51,849 nucleotides of DNA from an uncultured Planctomyces sp. (GTDB lineage: Bacteria > Planctomycetota > Planctomycetia > Planctomycetales > Planctomycetaceae): NCBI GenBank assembly GCA_937904325.1, contig CALGTK010000199.1:1-51849 (forward strand), read 5' to 3'. Made by a program: the position numbers and the translations under genes. Within the stretch, counting starts at the first letter, position 1; each line of letters begins with the position of its first letter. A model generated the notes under the pieces. The model was not told where the DNA came from. It saw nothing but the letters and a program-made list of their open reading frames with translations, and searched no databases. Below, one piece after another: positions 42,705 through 50,917 of the stretch.

Positions 42705-44174
42705 ATGGCTGAAGGTACGTCCGCTGAAACCTCATTATGCAACGACGCGTTGTTGCCGCTGCGCCGCCGGTTACTCAAAACTGCGGCTGTCGGTTTCGGA
42801 CAGCTTGCATTCAATGCCTTGCTTGCTGCTGACGCAACAGCCGACGATGTCGCGGCTGGGATATCCGCTCAGCGTGGTGGCCCACTCGCTCCAAAGACGC
42901 CGCACTTGCTGGCTCGAGCGAAACGAATTGTCTTCCTCTTTATGAAGGGAGGACCATCGCACGTCGACACGTTCGATCCAAAGCCGTTGCTTCATCGCGA
43001 CAACGGAAAGCCATTACCTTTTGACCTCCCGCGAGTAACGTTTGCCAAGCAGGGGAATCTGTTGCGGTCGCCCTGGAAGTTCAAGCAGTACGGCGACAGC
43101 GGGCTGCCGGTAAGTGCTCTCTTTCCCAATGTCGCCAGGCATGTCGACGATCTTTGTATCCTGCGTTCGGTTCATGGTACAAATCCGGCTCACGGTGGCG
43201 CGTTGCTGAAGCTGCACACGGGTTCGGATCAGTTCGTGCGTCCCAGCATGGGGGCATGGTTGATCTACGGTCTGGGAACGGAGAATCAGAACCTGCCGGC
43301 CTTCGTGACGATTTGCCCAACACTCGCGCACGGCGGTGTCAACAATTGGGGTTCGGCATTTCTGCCGGCTCACTGCCAGGGGACGCCAATCGGCAACGCG
43401 AGCCTCGCTTCCTCGGCAGCGCAGGTAAAGCACATACGGAACTCGCGGTTGACGACGAAGCAGCAGCGAAAGCAGCTTGATCTGATTGCTGCGATGAATC
43501 GAGACCACCTGAAAGTTGTCGGTAAAGACCAGGCATTGGAAGGGCGACTGAGTTCGTTCGAACTGGCGTTCCGCATGCAGTCAACGATGCCGGAAGTTCA
43601 GGATTTGTCGCAAGAAACCGGCGCGACGCAGAAGCAGTACGGAATCGACGATCCGGTTACTCAGGACTTTGGACGCCAGTGTCTGCTGGCTCGAAGGTTT
43701 CTGGAACGAGGCGTTCGGTTCGTCCAGGTCACGCACAGCGACAGCGAGGTTCAATGGGACCAGCATGGTAATCTTTATCAGGGCCACACAAAGAATGCTG
43801 CGGAAGTAGATAAGCCCATCGCCGGATTTCTGCAGGATCTCAAAGATCGAGATCTGCTCAAAGACACGTTGGTTATCTGGGGCGGCGAGTTTGGTCGAAC
43901 TCCGACCGCTCAAGGAACGAATGGCCGGGACCACAATCCGCACGGATTTACGATGTGGATGGCCGGTGGCGGCGTAAAGGGTGGATACGCCTACGGAGCA
44001 ACCGATGAATACGGCTATTACGCTTCCGAAAATAAGATGCACGTCCACGATCTGCATGCCACGATTCTGCACCTGCTCGGCCTCAATCACGAACGTCTGA
44101 CCTTCCGTTATGCTGGGCGAGATTTCCGACTGACTGACGTCGCTGGCCGCGTCGCAGAAGATATCATGGTTTGA
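42705..44174 (+). CDS. DUF1501 family protein, partner of the second PSCyt1 gene
   Basis: ATG 42705, with GAGG 5 nt upstream and overlapping the end of the PSCyt1 gene, is preferred to an in-frame start inside that gene. The 489 residues carry an N-terminal export region (LRRRLLKTAAVGFGQLAFNALLAAD) with an Arg-rich Tat-like start. Family motifs MKGGPSHVDTFDPKP, GAWLIYGLGTENQNLPAFV and WGGEFGRTPTAQGTNGRDHNPHGF follow. The 2-bp spacing shows translational coupling to the cytochrome protein, strong support for joint function. Confidence 0.92.
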   Translation: MAEGTSAETSLCNDALLPLRRRLLKTAAVGFGQLAFNALLAADATADDVAAGISAQRGGPLAPKTPHLLARAKRIVFLFMKGGPSHVDTFDPKPLLHRDNGKPLPFDLPRVTFAKQGNLLRSPWKFKQYGDSGLPVSALFPNVARHVDDLCILRSVHGTNPAHGGALLKLHTGSDQFVRPSMGAWLIYGLGTENQNLPAFVTICPTLAHGGVNNWGSAFLPAHCQGTPIGNASLASSAAQVKHIRNSRLTTKQQRKQLDLIAAMNRDHLKVVGKDQALEGRLSSFELAFRMQSTMPEVQDLSQETGATQKQYGIDDPVTQDFGRQCLLARRFLERGVRFVQVTHSDSEVQWDQHGNLYQGHTKNAAEVDKPIAGFLQDLKDRDLLKDTLVIWGGEFGRTPTAQGTNGRDHNPHGFTMWMAGGGVKGGYAYGATDEYGYYASENKMHVHDLHATILHLLGLNHERLTFRYAGRDFRLTDVAGRVAEDIMV

Positions 44175-44322
44175 AAAACAACAGGGTGGCACTGCACACC
44201 AATTCGATGCTGCGTGAATCGGGATTACCTGAGCAGGGCAATGCTCGAACCGCGAATACTGTGCGTGTTTGAATTCAATAATGTATGCGTTTAAAGAATC
44301 AGCACTTGCTCAGTAATCCGCC

Positions 44323-45345
44323 ATGAATATCGAAACAGTCGAACAACTTGATGATGCTCTTAGTCAACCCCCCGAATGGCTGGTTGAGTCACTTGCTCAG
44401 GTCGATGGCGATATTCTAGTTCTGGGCGTTGCTGGAAAGATGGGCCCAACGCTCGCCCGGATGGCCAGGCGAGCATCCGATCAGGCGGGCATCGACCGGC
44501 GAATAATCGGCGTTGCGCGATTTTCGAAAGCTGCCGAGCAGCAGAAGCTTCAAGGCTGGGGCATCGAAACGATCAAAGCTGACTTGCTGGACGAGCAAGC
44601 GGTTGCCGGGTTGCCCGATGCTCCCAATGTTGTCTTTATGGCCGGAATGAAGTTTGGGTCGACCGGCGGCGAGGCGATGACGTGGGCCATGAACGCTGTC
44701 GTCCCAGCCATTGTTGCCAGTCGATATCGAGACTGCCGGATTGCAGTGTTTTCAACGGGCAACGTTTACGGTTTGGTGCCTGTGTTTAGTGGAGGTTCAG
44801 CCGAGACGGACTCATTCAACCCCACCGGCGAATACGCGATGAGCTGCCTTGGCCGCGAACGAATCTTTGAACACTTCAGCCGAACTCACGGCACGCCGAT
44901 GTCCATTATCCGTCTCAACTACGCCTGCGAGTTGCGTTATGGCGTCCTTGTTGATCTGGCCACAAGAGTTAAGAACAGGCAACCGATTGATCTGACGATG
45001 GGATCATTCAACGTCATCTGGCAGGGAGACGCCAACGCTCACGCTTTAGCCAGTCTCATTGACTGCGATAGTCCGCCGTTCGCGATTAACGTGACTGGTC
45101 CCGAGATTCTAAGCGTGCGGACAATCAGCGAACAGTTGGCTAAGCACATGAACCTGCCAGTTACATTTGAGGGAAAGGAATCGCCCACGGCATTGCTTAA
45201 CAACGCCAGCACGTCGCACTGTCGATATGGTGTGCCCGCCGTCTCAGTTTCGGAGTTACTTAATAACGTAGCCGTGTGGGTAAACGAAAACGGCGATAGC
45301 CTCGGCAAACCAACTGGCTTTGAAGTAAGGGACGGAAAGTTTTAA
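44323..45345 (+). CDS. NAD-dependent epimerase/dehydratase family protein
   Basis: The 340-residue extended-SDR protein has a Rossmann nucleotide site GVAGKMGPTLARMA (about 36-49), with FMAGMKFGSTGG, and catalytic-region FSTGNVYGL (Ser/Thr). It has GEYAMSCLGRERIFEHF, where the usual Y-x-x-x-K reads Y-A-M-S-C, so the lysine that lowers the Tyr pKa is absent. The C-terminal part (INVTGPEILSVRTISEQLAKHM) matches nucleotide-sugar epimerases. It may act on a sugar or be a non-catalytic or altered family branch. It lies between two convergent cytochrome/DUF1501 operons and follows the first by 148 bp. Confidence 0.85.
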   Translation: MNIETVEQLDDALSQPPEWLVESLAQVDGDILVLGVAGKMGPTLARMARRASDQAGIDRRIIGVARFSKAAEQQKLQGWGIETIKADLLDEQAVAGLPDAPNVVFMAGMKFGSTGGEAMTWAMNAVVPAIVASRYRDCRIAVFSTGNVYGLVPVFSGGSAETDSFNPTGEYAMSCLGRERIFEHFSRTHGTPMSIIRLNYACELRYGVLVDLATRVKNRQPIDLTMGSFNVIWQGDANAHALASLIDCDSPPFAINVTGPEILSVRTISEQLAKHMNLPVTFEGKESPTALLNNASTSHCRYGVPAVSVSELLNNVAVWVNENGDSLGKPTGFEVRDGKF

Positions 45346-45369
45346 TTCCGCAATTTTTAATTCCGCAAT
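45340..45369. repeat. 15-bp tandem duplication across the epimerase stop codon
   Basis: TTTTAATTCCGCAAT occurs twice head to tail. The stop TAA of the epimerase gene (45343-45345) lies within the first unit, so the duplication does not change the protein. Confidence 0.9.
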
Positions 45370-45449
45370 AGTGATGCAAAGTTGTATTCATCAATGCTTC
45401 GTCCATACTTTTGATTCGGTCAGGTTTCTCACCTCGATCTGACGACGGA

Positions 45450-46892
45450 TCAGCTCAGGCATTCTTCAACGATCTCGCCATGAACGTTCGTCAGACGACG
45501 TTGAATACCATTGTGGTAGTGAGTCAGACGTTCGTGATCGATTCCGAAAAGATGCAGCAGTGTGGCGTGAAAGTCGTGCCAGGGAATCGGACGCTCTGTG
45601 GCTTTCCAGCCGACGTCGTCGGTGGCTCCGACTGACGTTCCGCCTTTTACTCCTGCCCCGGCCAGCCAGCATGAGAACCCGTAACGATTGTGGTCTCGGC
45701 CGGGCCCAACGCTGTCGGCTGCGGCTTGCGTAAATGGCGTTCGGCCAAACTCGGTCGTAAACAGAACGAGCGTGTCTTTCAGCAGACCTCGTTGCTTCAA
45801 ATCAGCGAGTAACGCAGCGACAGGCTTGTCGATGCGGCCGGCTTCGAAGCCGTGATTCTGCTCGACGCTCTCGTGAGCGTCCCAGCTGGCGCGAGGGTTT
45901 CCGGCGATGGGGCCTCCGGAGTAAAGCTGCACGAAGCGGACTCCTCGTTCGAGGAGTCGGCGTCCGAGCAGGCAGCGGCGTCCCATGTCAGCTGTTGTTT
46001 CGTCAGTGATCCCGTAATTCTGTTGCGTTTGTTCGGTTTCTCCCGAGACGTCGCTGACTTCGGGGATCGATAATTGCATTTTAGCAGCAAGTTCGTAGCT
46101 GCGGATGCGGGCGGCAAGTGCGGCGTTTTCACCAACTCGTTCAAGGTGTTTTCTATTAACCGTGGCGATAAAGTTTTGCGTCGCAGCGTCGGCACCGCTG
46201 GCCAGTTTCGTTGCCGGAAAGAGGTCGCGGACGGGTTTGTCGCCACCGCGAAAAATGACGCCCTGATATTCTGCGGGCAGGAATCCGTTTGACCAGTTGG
46301 TTGCTCCGCCGTTCGGGGCGCCGCGTCCGTCAGGCAGAACGACGTACGACGGCAACTCGTTGGTTTCGGAGCCCAGTCCGTATGACAGCCAACTGCCCAT
46401 TGCGGGAAAACCATTGGATTCGAATCCGGAATTCTGAACAAACAGGGCAGGGGTATGGTTGGCCGAGTTCGACACCATTGATTTCAGCACACACAGATCA
46501 TCGGCCTGTTCCGCAATGTTCGGAAAGAGCTCCGAAAGCATCAGTCCGCTTTCGCCTCGTGCTTTGAATTCCCAATCGTTCTTTCTTAACAGACCGACCT
46601 TGCCAAAGAAGATGTCTGGCTTCTTATCGTATGTAAGCGATTTGCCGTGCAGCTTCTGAAGCTCCGGCTTGTAATCCAGCGAGTCGATATGGCTCATGCC
46701 TCCAACCAGGCAGATGTGGATGGCTCGTTTTGCAATTGGCTCGCGAGACATCCACAGAGCGTTCCTGCCGGGAGACGAGGCTGCGCGAACAAACCCATCG
46801 TCACCGAGCATCGACAGCAGGGCAGTGGCACCCAGGCCTTGAACTCCCCAGTCGAAGAGTTCACGCCGGGAAAGTGATTGAGAATCGATCAT
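45450..46892 (-). CDS. DUF1501 family protein, partner of the third PSCyt1 gene
   Basis: Starting at ATG 46892 (an in-frame TTG at 46904 is less likely), the protein has 480 residues. A Tat signal (SLSRRELFDWGVQGLGATALL), CLVGGMSHIDSLDYKPELQ (GGxSHxD with Met for Pro), GSWLSYGLGSETNELPSYVV and TTEFGRTPFTQAAADSVGPGRDHN follow. The third PSCyt1 gene ends 17 bp upstream, so this is a two-gene operon in the same order as the other two pairs. Replacement of the Pro in GGPSHVD and absence of Gly before EFGRTP distinguish it from the other copies. Confidence 0.9.
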   Translation of the reverse strand: MIDSQSLSRRELFDWGVQGLGATALLSMLGDDGFVRAASSPGRNALWMSREPIAKRAIHICLVGGMSHIDSLDYKPELQKLHGKSLTYDKKPDIFFGKVGLLRKNDWEFKARGESGLMLSELFPNIAEQADDLCVLKSMVSNSANHTPALFVQNSGFESNGFPAMGSWLSYGLGSETNELPSYVVLPDGRGAPNGGATNWSNGFLPAEYQGVIFRGGDKPVRDLFPATKLASGADAATQNFIATVNRKHLERVGENAALAARIRSYELAAKMQLSIPEVSDVSGETEQTQQNYGITDETTADMGRRCLLGRRLLERGVRFVQLYSGGPIAGNPRASWDAHESVEQNHGFEAGRIDKPVAALLADLKQRGLLKDTLVLFTTEFGRTPFTQAAADSVGPGRDHNRYGFSCWLAGAGVKGGTSVGATDDVGWKATERPIPWHDFHATLLHLFGIDHERLTHYHNGIQRRLTNVHGEIVEECLS

Positions 46893-46909
46893 CGTTAGTT
46901 CCAAATCCG

Positions 46910-49900
46910 TTATTCAACAAGCACGAATTCGTTGATGTTAAAGAGGCCTCGGCACAAAGCGGAAAGACCATGTTTCGACAGCAGTTCGGCAGATACCTGA
47001 CGCTCATTCTCGGTCGGAGATCGCGCGACAGCCAGTTGCCAGGCTTTCTCAAGCTGAAGGGACTGATCATCGCCCGACTCTTTGGTGATGCGATCGGCAC
47101 AGTAATGCGACATGCGTAGAACAAACGGATTGTTGAGCAGGCTTAAGGCTTGAAGAGGTGTCGTGGTGACGGCTCGAAGTGGAGCTGCCGTCGCAGGGTC
47201 AGGGCAGTCAAAAGTATCCAGCAGCGCGCTGCGGCCACCTCGCGGAGTAAACCGATAGATTGTTCTTCGGAAGAATTCGTCGCCGTCAGGATCGAATGGT
47301 TCGTAGTAGGTTGTTCCTTTGATTGGTAGGAGTTTGACATCCTGGAAACCTGGTCCGCCCATTTTTGTGTTGAGTTTTCCCGACACTGACAGAATTGCGT
47401 CGCGCACTGACTCGGCTTCGAGGCGATGAGGTGCCTTTTGCCAAAGCAGTCGGTTGTCAGCATCGAGTTCTTGAGCGACCTTGCTGGTTGACGAGCCTTG
47501 TCGATATGTGGCCGATGTCACAATCAAACGGTGCAGTGGTTTAAGTCGTAAGCCGTTTGTTCGGAATTGTCCCACAAGCCAGTCGAGCAGGTCCGGGTGG
47601 CTCGGTCGTCCGCCGTTAAAACCAAAGTCGCTGGACGTTTTGACCAGACCGTTACCGAAGTGGTATTGCCAGATGCGGTTGACGATGACTCGTGCGAAGA
47701 GCGGGTTATCGGGACTCGTAATCCAATCGGCGAGTTTTCTGCGTCGTTCTGCGTCGCCAGCGTCAGGTGCTAACCCGAAAGCGGCAGAGACTCCGGACAC
47801 CGAGGCAACAGCTCCGGGAGAAACGATGTCGCCTTCCAGTTCAATATCGCCGCGAGTCAGGAACCGGATCGTTGCCGGCTTGCCCGGGGTCATTGTGTAT
47901 ATCTTTCGGTTCGCTGCGTCTTCCGCCTGTTTGCGTTCTTCAGTGAGTTTTGTGACTAGCGACTTTAGCGATGCTCGATCTTGAGCCTTGTCTGGAGTCA
48001 ACGAGGCGACAATCTGCTCTTCGGAAACGAAATCGCTATCGGTTCCAGCTGATGCGGCGATGGCCTGGTGGGAAAGTGCCCTGTCGTAAAGGCTTGCCTT
48101 GTGAATGCGAGCCTTAAGATAGCGATTGCCGCCTCCTGGGCTGTGTCTCAGTCCGAACAGAATCCGAGACTTGCCGGCCGGGTAACTCTGCAATCCTGAC
48201 TTCCGAATAGAGTTTCCGTACGGTTTGCCATCCCGGTATCCGATGATGGTCCCGTCAGTCTGATAGACGATGGCGAAGTGAACGACCCTCTTCGTTGCAT
48301 CGCCTTCTTCTGTTCCATTGAACGTCTCCGTCCTCACAAAACCGTTGCTGCCAGCCAGCCATCGTCGCTTTTCACGCTCGGCGTAGACGATTGAGTCGAA
48401 GACTCCACCGGTTGTGGTTTCCAGCGTGATGGCTCCGCCTCCGCCTTGATCAAGCGTGTCGAGCTGCACCCACGCTTCCAGCGTCTTCTCGCGAATTTCT
48501 GCTGGGACGATTGCAGTTTCGACATATGAATTGTCATCGACGACCAGTGCCCCGTTTTCAAGCTTCGCTGAACCGACGAACTTTCCGTTCAGGTTCCCGA
48601 TGCTATCGTTGAGATCTGTGTCGAAATTCCACTGCGCGAATGCTTGCGGCGGAGCAGGAAGCTTTGTTGTTCCTTTTTTGCGGGCTTCGAGAATCGTTTT
48701 TATAATGCCAATATCAAACGTTGAGAGTTTTTTCGATGCTTCGGAAAGGTCGGTGGACAGTCTGGTGAGTAGCTGTACTTCATCAGGAGTCCGCTCGACT
48801 CGCTGGCCGTGGTTGACGCCGGAGATGGTTGAGATCATTTGGTAGTATTCAGTTTGTTTAATCGGATCGAACTTATGGTCGTGACACCGTGCGCAGTTGA
48901 TCGTCAGGCCCAGGAAGGTTTGTCCGACGGCCGAAATGATTTCTTCCAGTTCATCCTGCTTGGCGAGTTTCTTCATTCGCTCGCTGCCGCCCACGACGGT
49001 GTTATGGATGCCCGCCACGAGGAACCCCGTCGATGCGGCTCCTTCGGGACCTGGCTTGATCAGATCGCCGATCAATTGCATCCGGGAAAACTCGTCGTAG
49101 GGCATGTCGTTATTCAGCGAGTTGATCACCCAGTCGCGAAAATACCAGAAATTCAGGCGTGGGTCGTTTCGTTCAAAACCATTGCTTTCGCCGAAGCGCA
49201 CGACGTCCAGCCAGTGACGCGCCCAACGTTCGCCATAGCGGTGTGATGACAACAGGTCGTCGACGATTTTGAGATATGCTTTGTCTGAGGGATTGGCAAC
49301 GAACGCGTCGACAACTTCTGGCGCCGGTGGGAGTCCGATCAGGTCGAAATAAATTCGGCGAATCTGCGTTCGTGGTGTCGCAACCGGTGTCGGAGAAAGC
49401 TGATGCTCGGAAAGTCGCGGCAGGATGAATTGGTCAATACCGTTACGCGGCCAGGTGGTATCGTTGAGTCGTGGAAGTGAGACATCCCGGACGGGCTTTA
49501 GCGACCACCAGTCGTAACCCGCTCTTGATGTGCTGGTGTAACGAAACCGGTCGATATTTCCCCCGCTCCACTTTGCGCCGGATACGATCCATTGCTTGAA
49601 TAGTTGCTTCTCCTCTTCGGAAAGAGGGTGCTTCGGAGGCATCTCGTTATCGTTAATGCGCAGCCAAAGAAGACTACCCGTTGGATTGTCAGCCTTAAAG
49701 GCGATCCCCGAATCACCGCCTTTGCGGAATCCGTTCCGCGTCGCAAGATCCAGCCCACCCTTGGGAGATGTGCCGTTGTGGCACTCAATGCACCGGGCCG
49801 CGAGAAGCGGTGCAAGTTGTGTCTCGAAATTCGGCTCGACGGCGCCGCAATGGCGAGCGCGACTCATCATCAGTGAGAAGATGATCACACAGATAGAAAC

Positions 49901-49921
49901 CGAGAAGTGTCGAATGAGCAT
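46910..49921 (-). CDS. PSCyt1 / DUF1549 / LamG / DUF1553 protein, third copy
   Basis: The 1003-residue secreted protein has a signal (about 5-27) and the PSCyt1 haem motif C44-IE-C47-H48. DUF1549 (about 155-385) contains C343-AR-C346-H347 in NCARCHDHKFDPIKQ. A concanavalin/LamG-like domain is inserted at ~435-630 (AQWNFDTDLNDSIGN, TLEAWVQLDT, FAIVYQTDGTIIGYRDGKPY, RIHKASLYDRALS). DUF1553 follows (ARVIVNRIWQYHFGNGLV, FDCPDPATAAPLRAVTTTPLQALSLLNN). The LamG insert probably binds a carbohydrate. AGGA lies 7 nt before the ATG at 49921. It heads the operon with the DUF1501 gene. Confidence 0.92.
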   Translation of the reverse strand: MLIRHFSVSICVIIFSLMMSRARHCGAVEPNFETQLAPLLAARCIECHNGTSPKGGLDLATRNGFRKGGDSGIAFKADNPTGSLLWLRINDNEMPPKHPLSEEEKQLFKQWIVSGAKWSGGNIDRFRYTSTSRAGYDWWSLKPVRDVSLPRLNDTTWPRNGIDQFILPRLSEHQLSPTPVATPRTQIRRIYFDLIGLPPAPEVVDAFVANPSDKAYLKIVDDLLSSHRYGERWARHWLDVVRFGESNGFERNDPRLNFWYFRDWVINSLNNDMPYDEFSRMQLIGDLIKPGPEGAASTGFLVAGIHNTVVGGSERMKKLAKQDELEEIISAVGQTFLGLTINCARCHDHKFDPIKQTEYYQMISTISGVNHGQRVERTPDEVQLLTRLSTDLSEASKKLSTFDIGIIKTILEARKKGTTKLPAPPQAFAQWNFDTDLNDSIGNLNGKFVGSAKLENGALVVDDNSYVETAIVPAEIREKTLEAWVQLDTLDQGGGGAITLETTTGGVFDSIVYAEREKRRWLAGSNGFVRTETFNGTEEGDATKRVVHFAIVYQTDGTIIGYRDGKPYGNSIRKSGLQSYPAGKSRILFGLRHSPGGGNRYLKARIHKASLYDRALSHQAIAASAGTDSDFVSEEQIVASLTPDKAQDRASLKSLVTKLTEERKQAEDAANRKIYTMTPGKPATIRFLTRGDIELEGDIVSPGAVASVSGVSAAFGLAPDAGDAERRRKLADWITSPDNPLFARVIVNRIWQYHFGNGLVKTSSDFGFNGGRPSHPDLLDWLVGQFRTNGLRLKPLHRLIVTSATYRQGSSTSKVAQELDADNRLLWQKAPHRLEAESVRDAILSVSGKLNTKMGGPGFQDVKLLPIKGTTYYEPFDPDGDEFFRRTIYRFTPRGGRSALLDTFDCPDPATAAPLRAVTTTPLQALSLLNNPFVLRMSHYCADRITKESGDDQSLQLEKAWQLAVARSPTENERQVSAELLSKHGLSALCRGLFNINEFVLVE

Positions 49922-50099
49922 GAATCGATCCTACGGAATTCGTCACAATTAGATTGTGCGTCGGATTGGCTTATCACATTGAACTAAGCGTTAGCCATCC
50001 ACACGATGAGTCCTATCGTTTTCGGTGTGGTCAGGTCAACTGATCTGTACAGTGTTCGACAAGCGAGACTTGTACGTCCTGCCTGCAGGTATTCGCTGG

Positions 50100-50700
50100 T
50101 TAACGTTCGGTGGTTGCAGGTTTGACGGCTCGGGTTGCGATGAACGTGGCCATGTATTTCGTAATCGGATTGTCATTGGCTTTGTCGTAATGCTCCTCGT
50201 AGAAACCGATTAGTGTCAGCTCTGCACTCGATTGACCGCCAATCTTGTTTTCAAGAGGGTGCCGAACGCGACTTGCTTGCTGGATTTAATGGCCTGTTTG
50301 CCGGGAACACAGCTCTTGTTATCGAGCTCGTAATGAGGCAGTGGACGGTGAACATTCAGCAACCGGTTTTCCGCACGTTCGTCGTGAAAGATGTATCGCA
50401 CGCTGTTGGTGAATCTGGCCGGGAGTATGCCACTGAGTTGCAGAACGCGGTAGAACTCTGGCCACACAGAGAGTACGTTCGGGACGAAGCGGTATGAATA
50501 CGGATGGAAGATCAGGTCGAATCATTCGTTTCTGAATATGGCAGTTCGATGAAGAACATGATTTCGGCGGGCCTGGTTGGGGCGGCGTTGACGTTATGCA
50601 GGAAATGCATGTAGCAGCGGCGGTGGTTTTGTGAGCGTAGTGCGATGGAAGGCAGGCAACAGGGGATACGATCGCATTCAGGGAGCACTCGCTGCATTGA
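50100..50700 (-). pseudogene. Decayed gene with at least two frame breaks, unknown family
   Basis: On the minus strand three consecutive protein-like stretches lie in different frames. The first ends AEIMFFIELPYSETN near 50515. The second runs from 50520 to 50216 (FDLIFHPYSYRF, WPEFYRVLQLSG, VRYIFHDERAENRLLNVHRP). The third ends with IGFYEEHYDKANDN, KYMATF and a TAA at 50100-50102. Each break coincides with a stop in the preceding frame and the pieces follow each other in order, as expected for one gene disabled by indels. I cannot name the family. The adjacent stretch 49922-50099 holds only upstream DNA of the third PSCyt1 gene. Confidence 0.45.
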
Positions 50701-50843
50701 CGCGTTTTTCGCATCTCAGTCGCGTCTAAGCGAGCATTATTAAGACTGCGAACATGGCCGATCCGGGAGTTGCATCGCGACATAACTCGAAATATCATCA
50801 GTGTCTGGCTTGAGATGGTGAAGTCTATCTTTTTTCATTGGTA

Positions 50844-50917
50844 CGGGACGTGGCTCAGCTTGGTAGAGCGCTGCACTGGGGGTGCAGAGGTCGCAGGTTC
50901 AAATCCTGTCGTCCCGA
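50844..50917 (+). tRNA. tRNA-Pro, anticodon GGG
   Basis: The 74-nt cloverleaf has acceptor arms CGGGACG (50844-50850) and CGTCCCG (50910-50916). The D arm is GCTC...GAGC, the anticodon stem CTGCA/TGCAG has loop CTGGGGG (anticodon GGG after U33), and the T arm is CAGG-TTCAAAT-CCTG. The discriminator is A at 50917. CCA is not encoded. Its 3' half is overlapped by the end of the integrase reading frame on the other strand, and it serves as the attachment site of the element. Confidence 0.95.
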
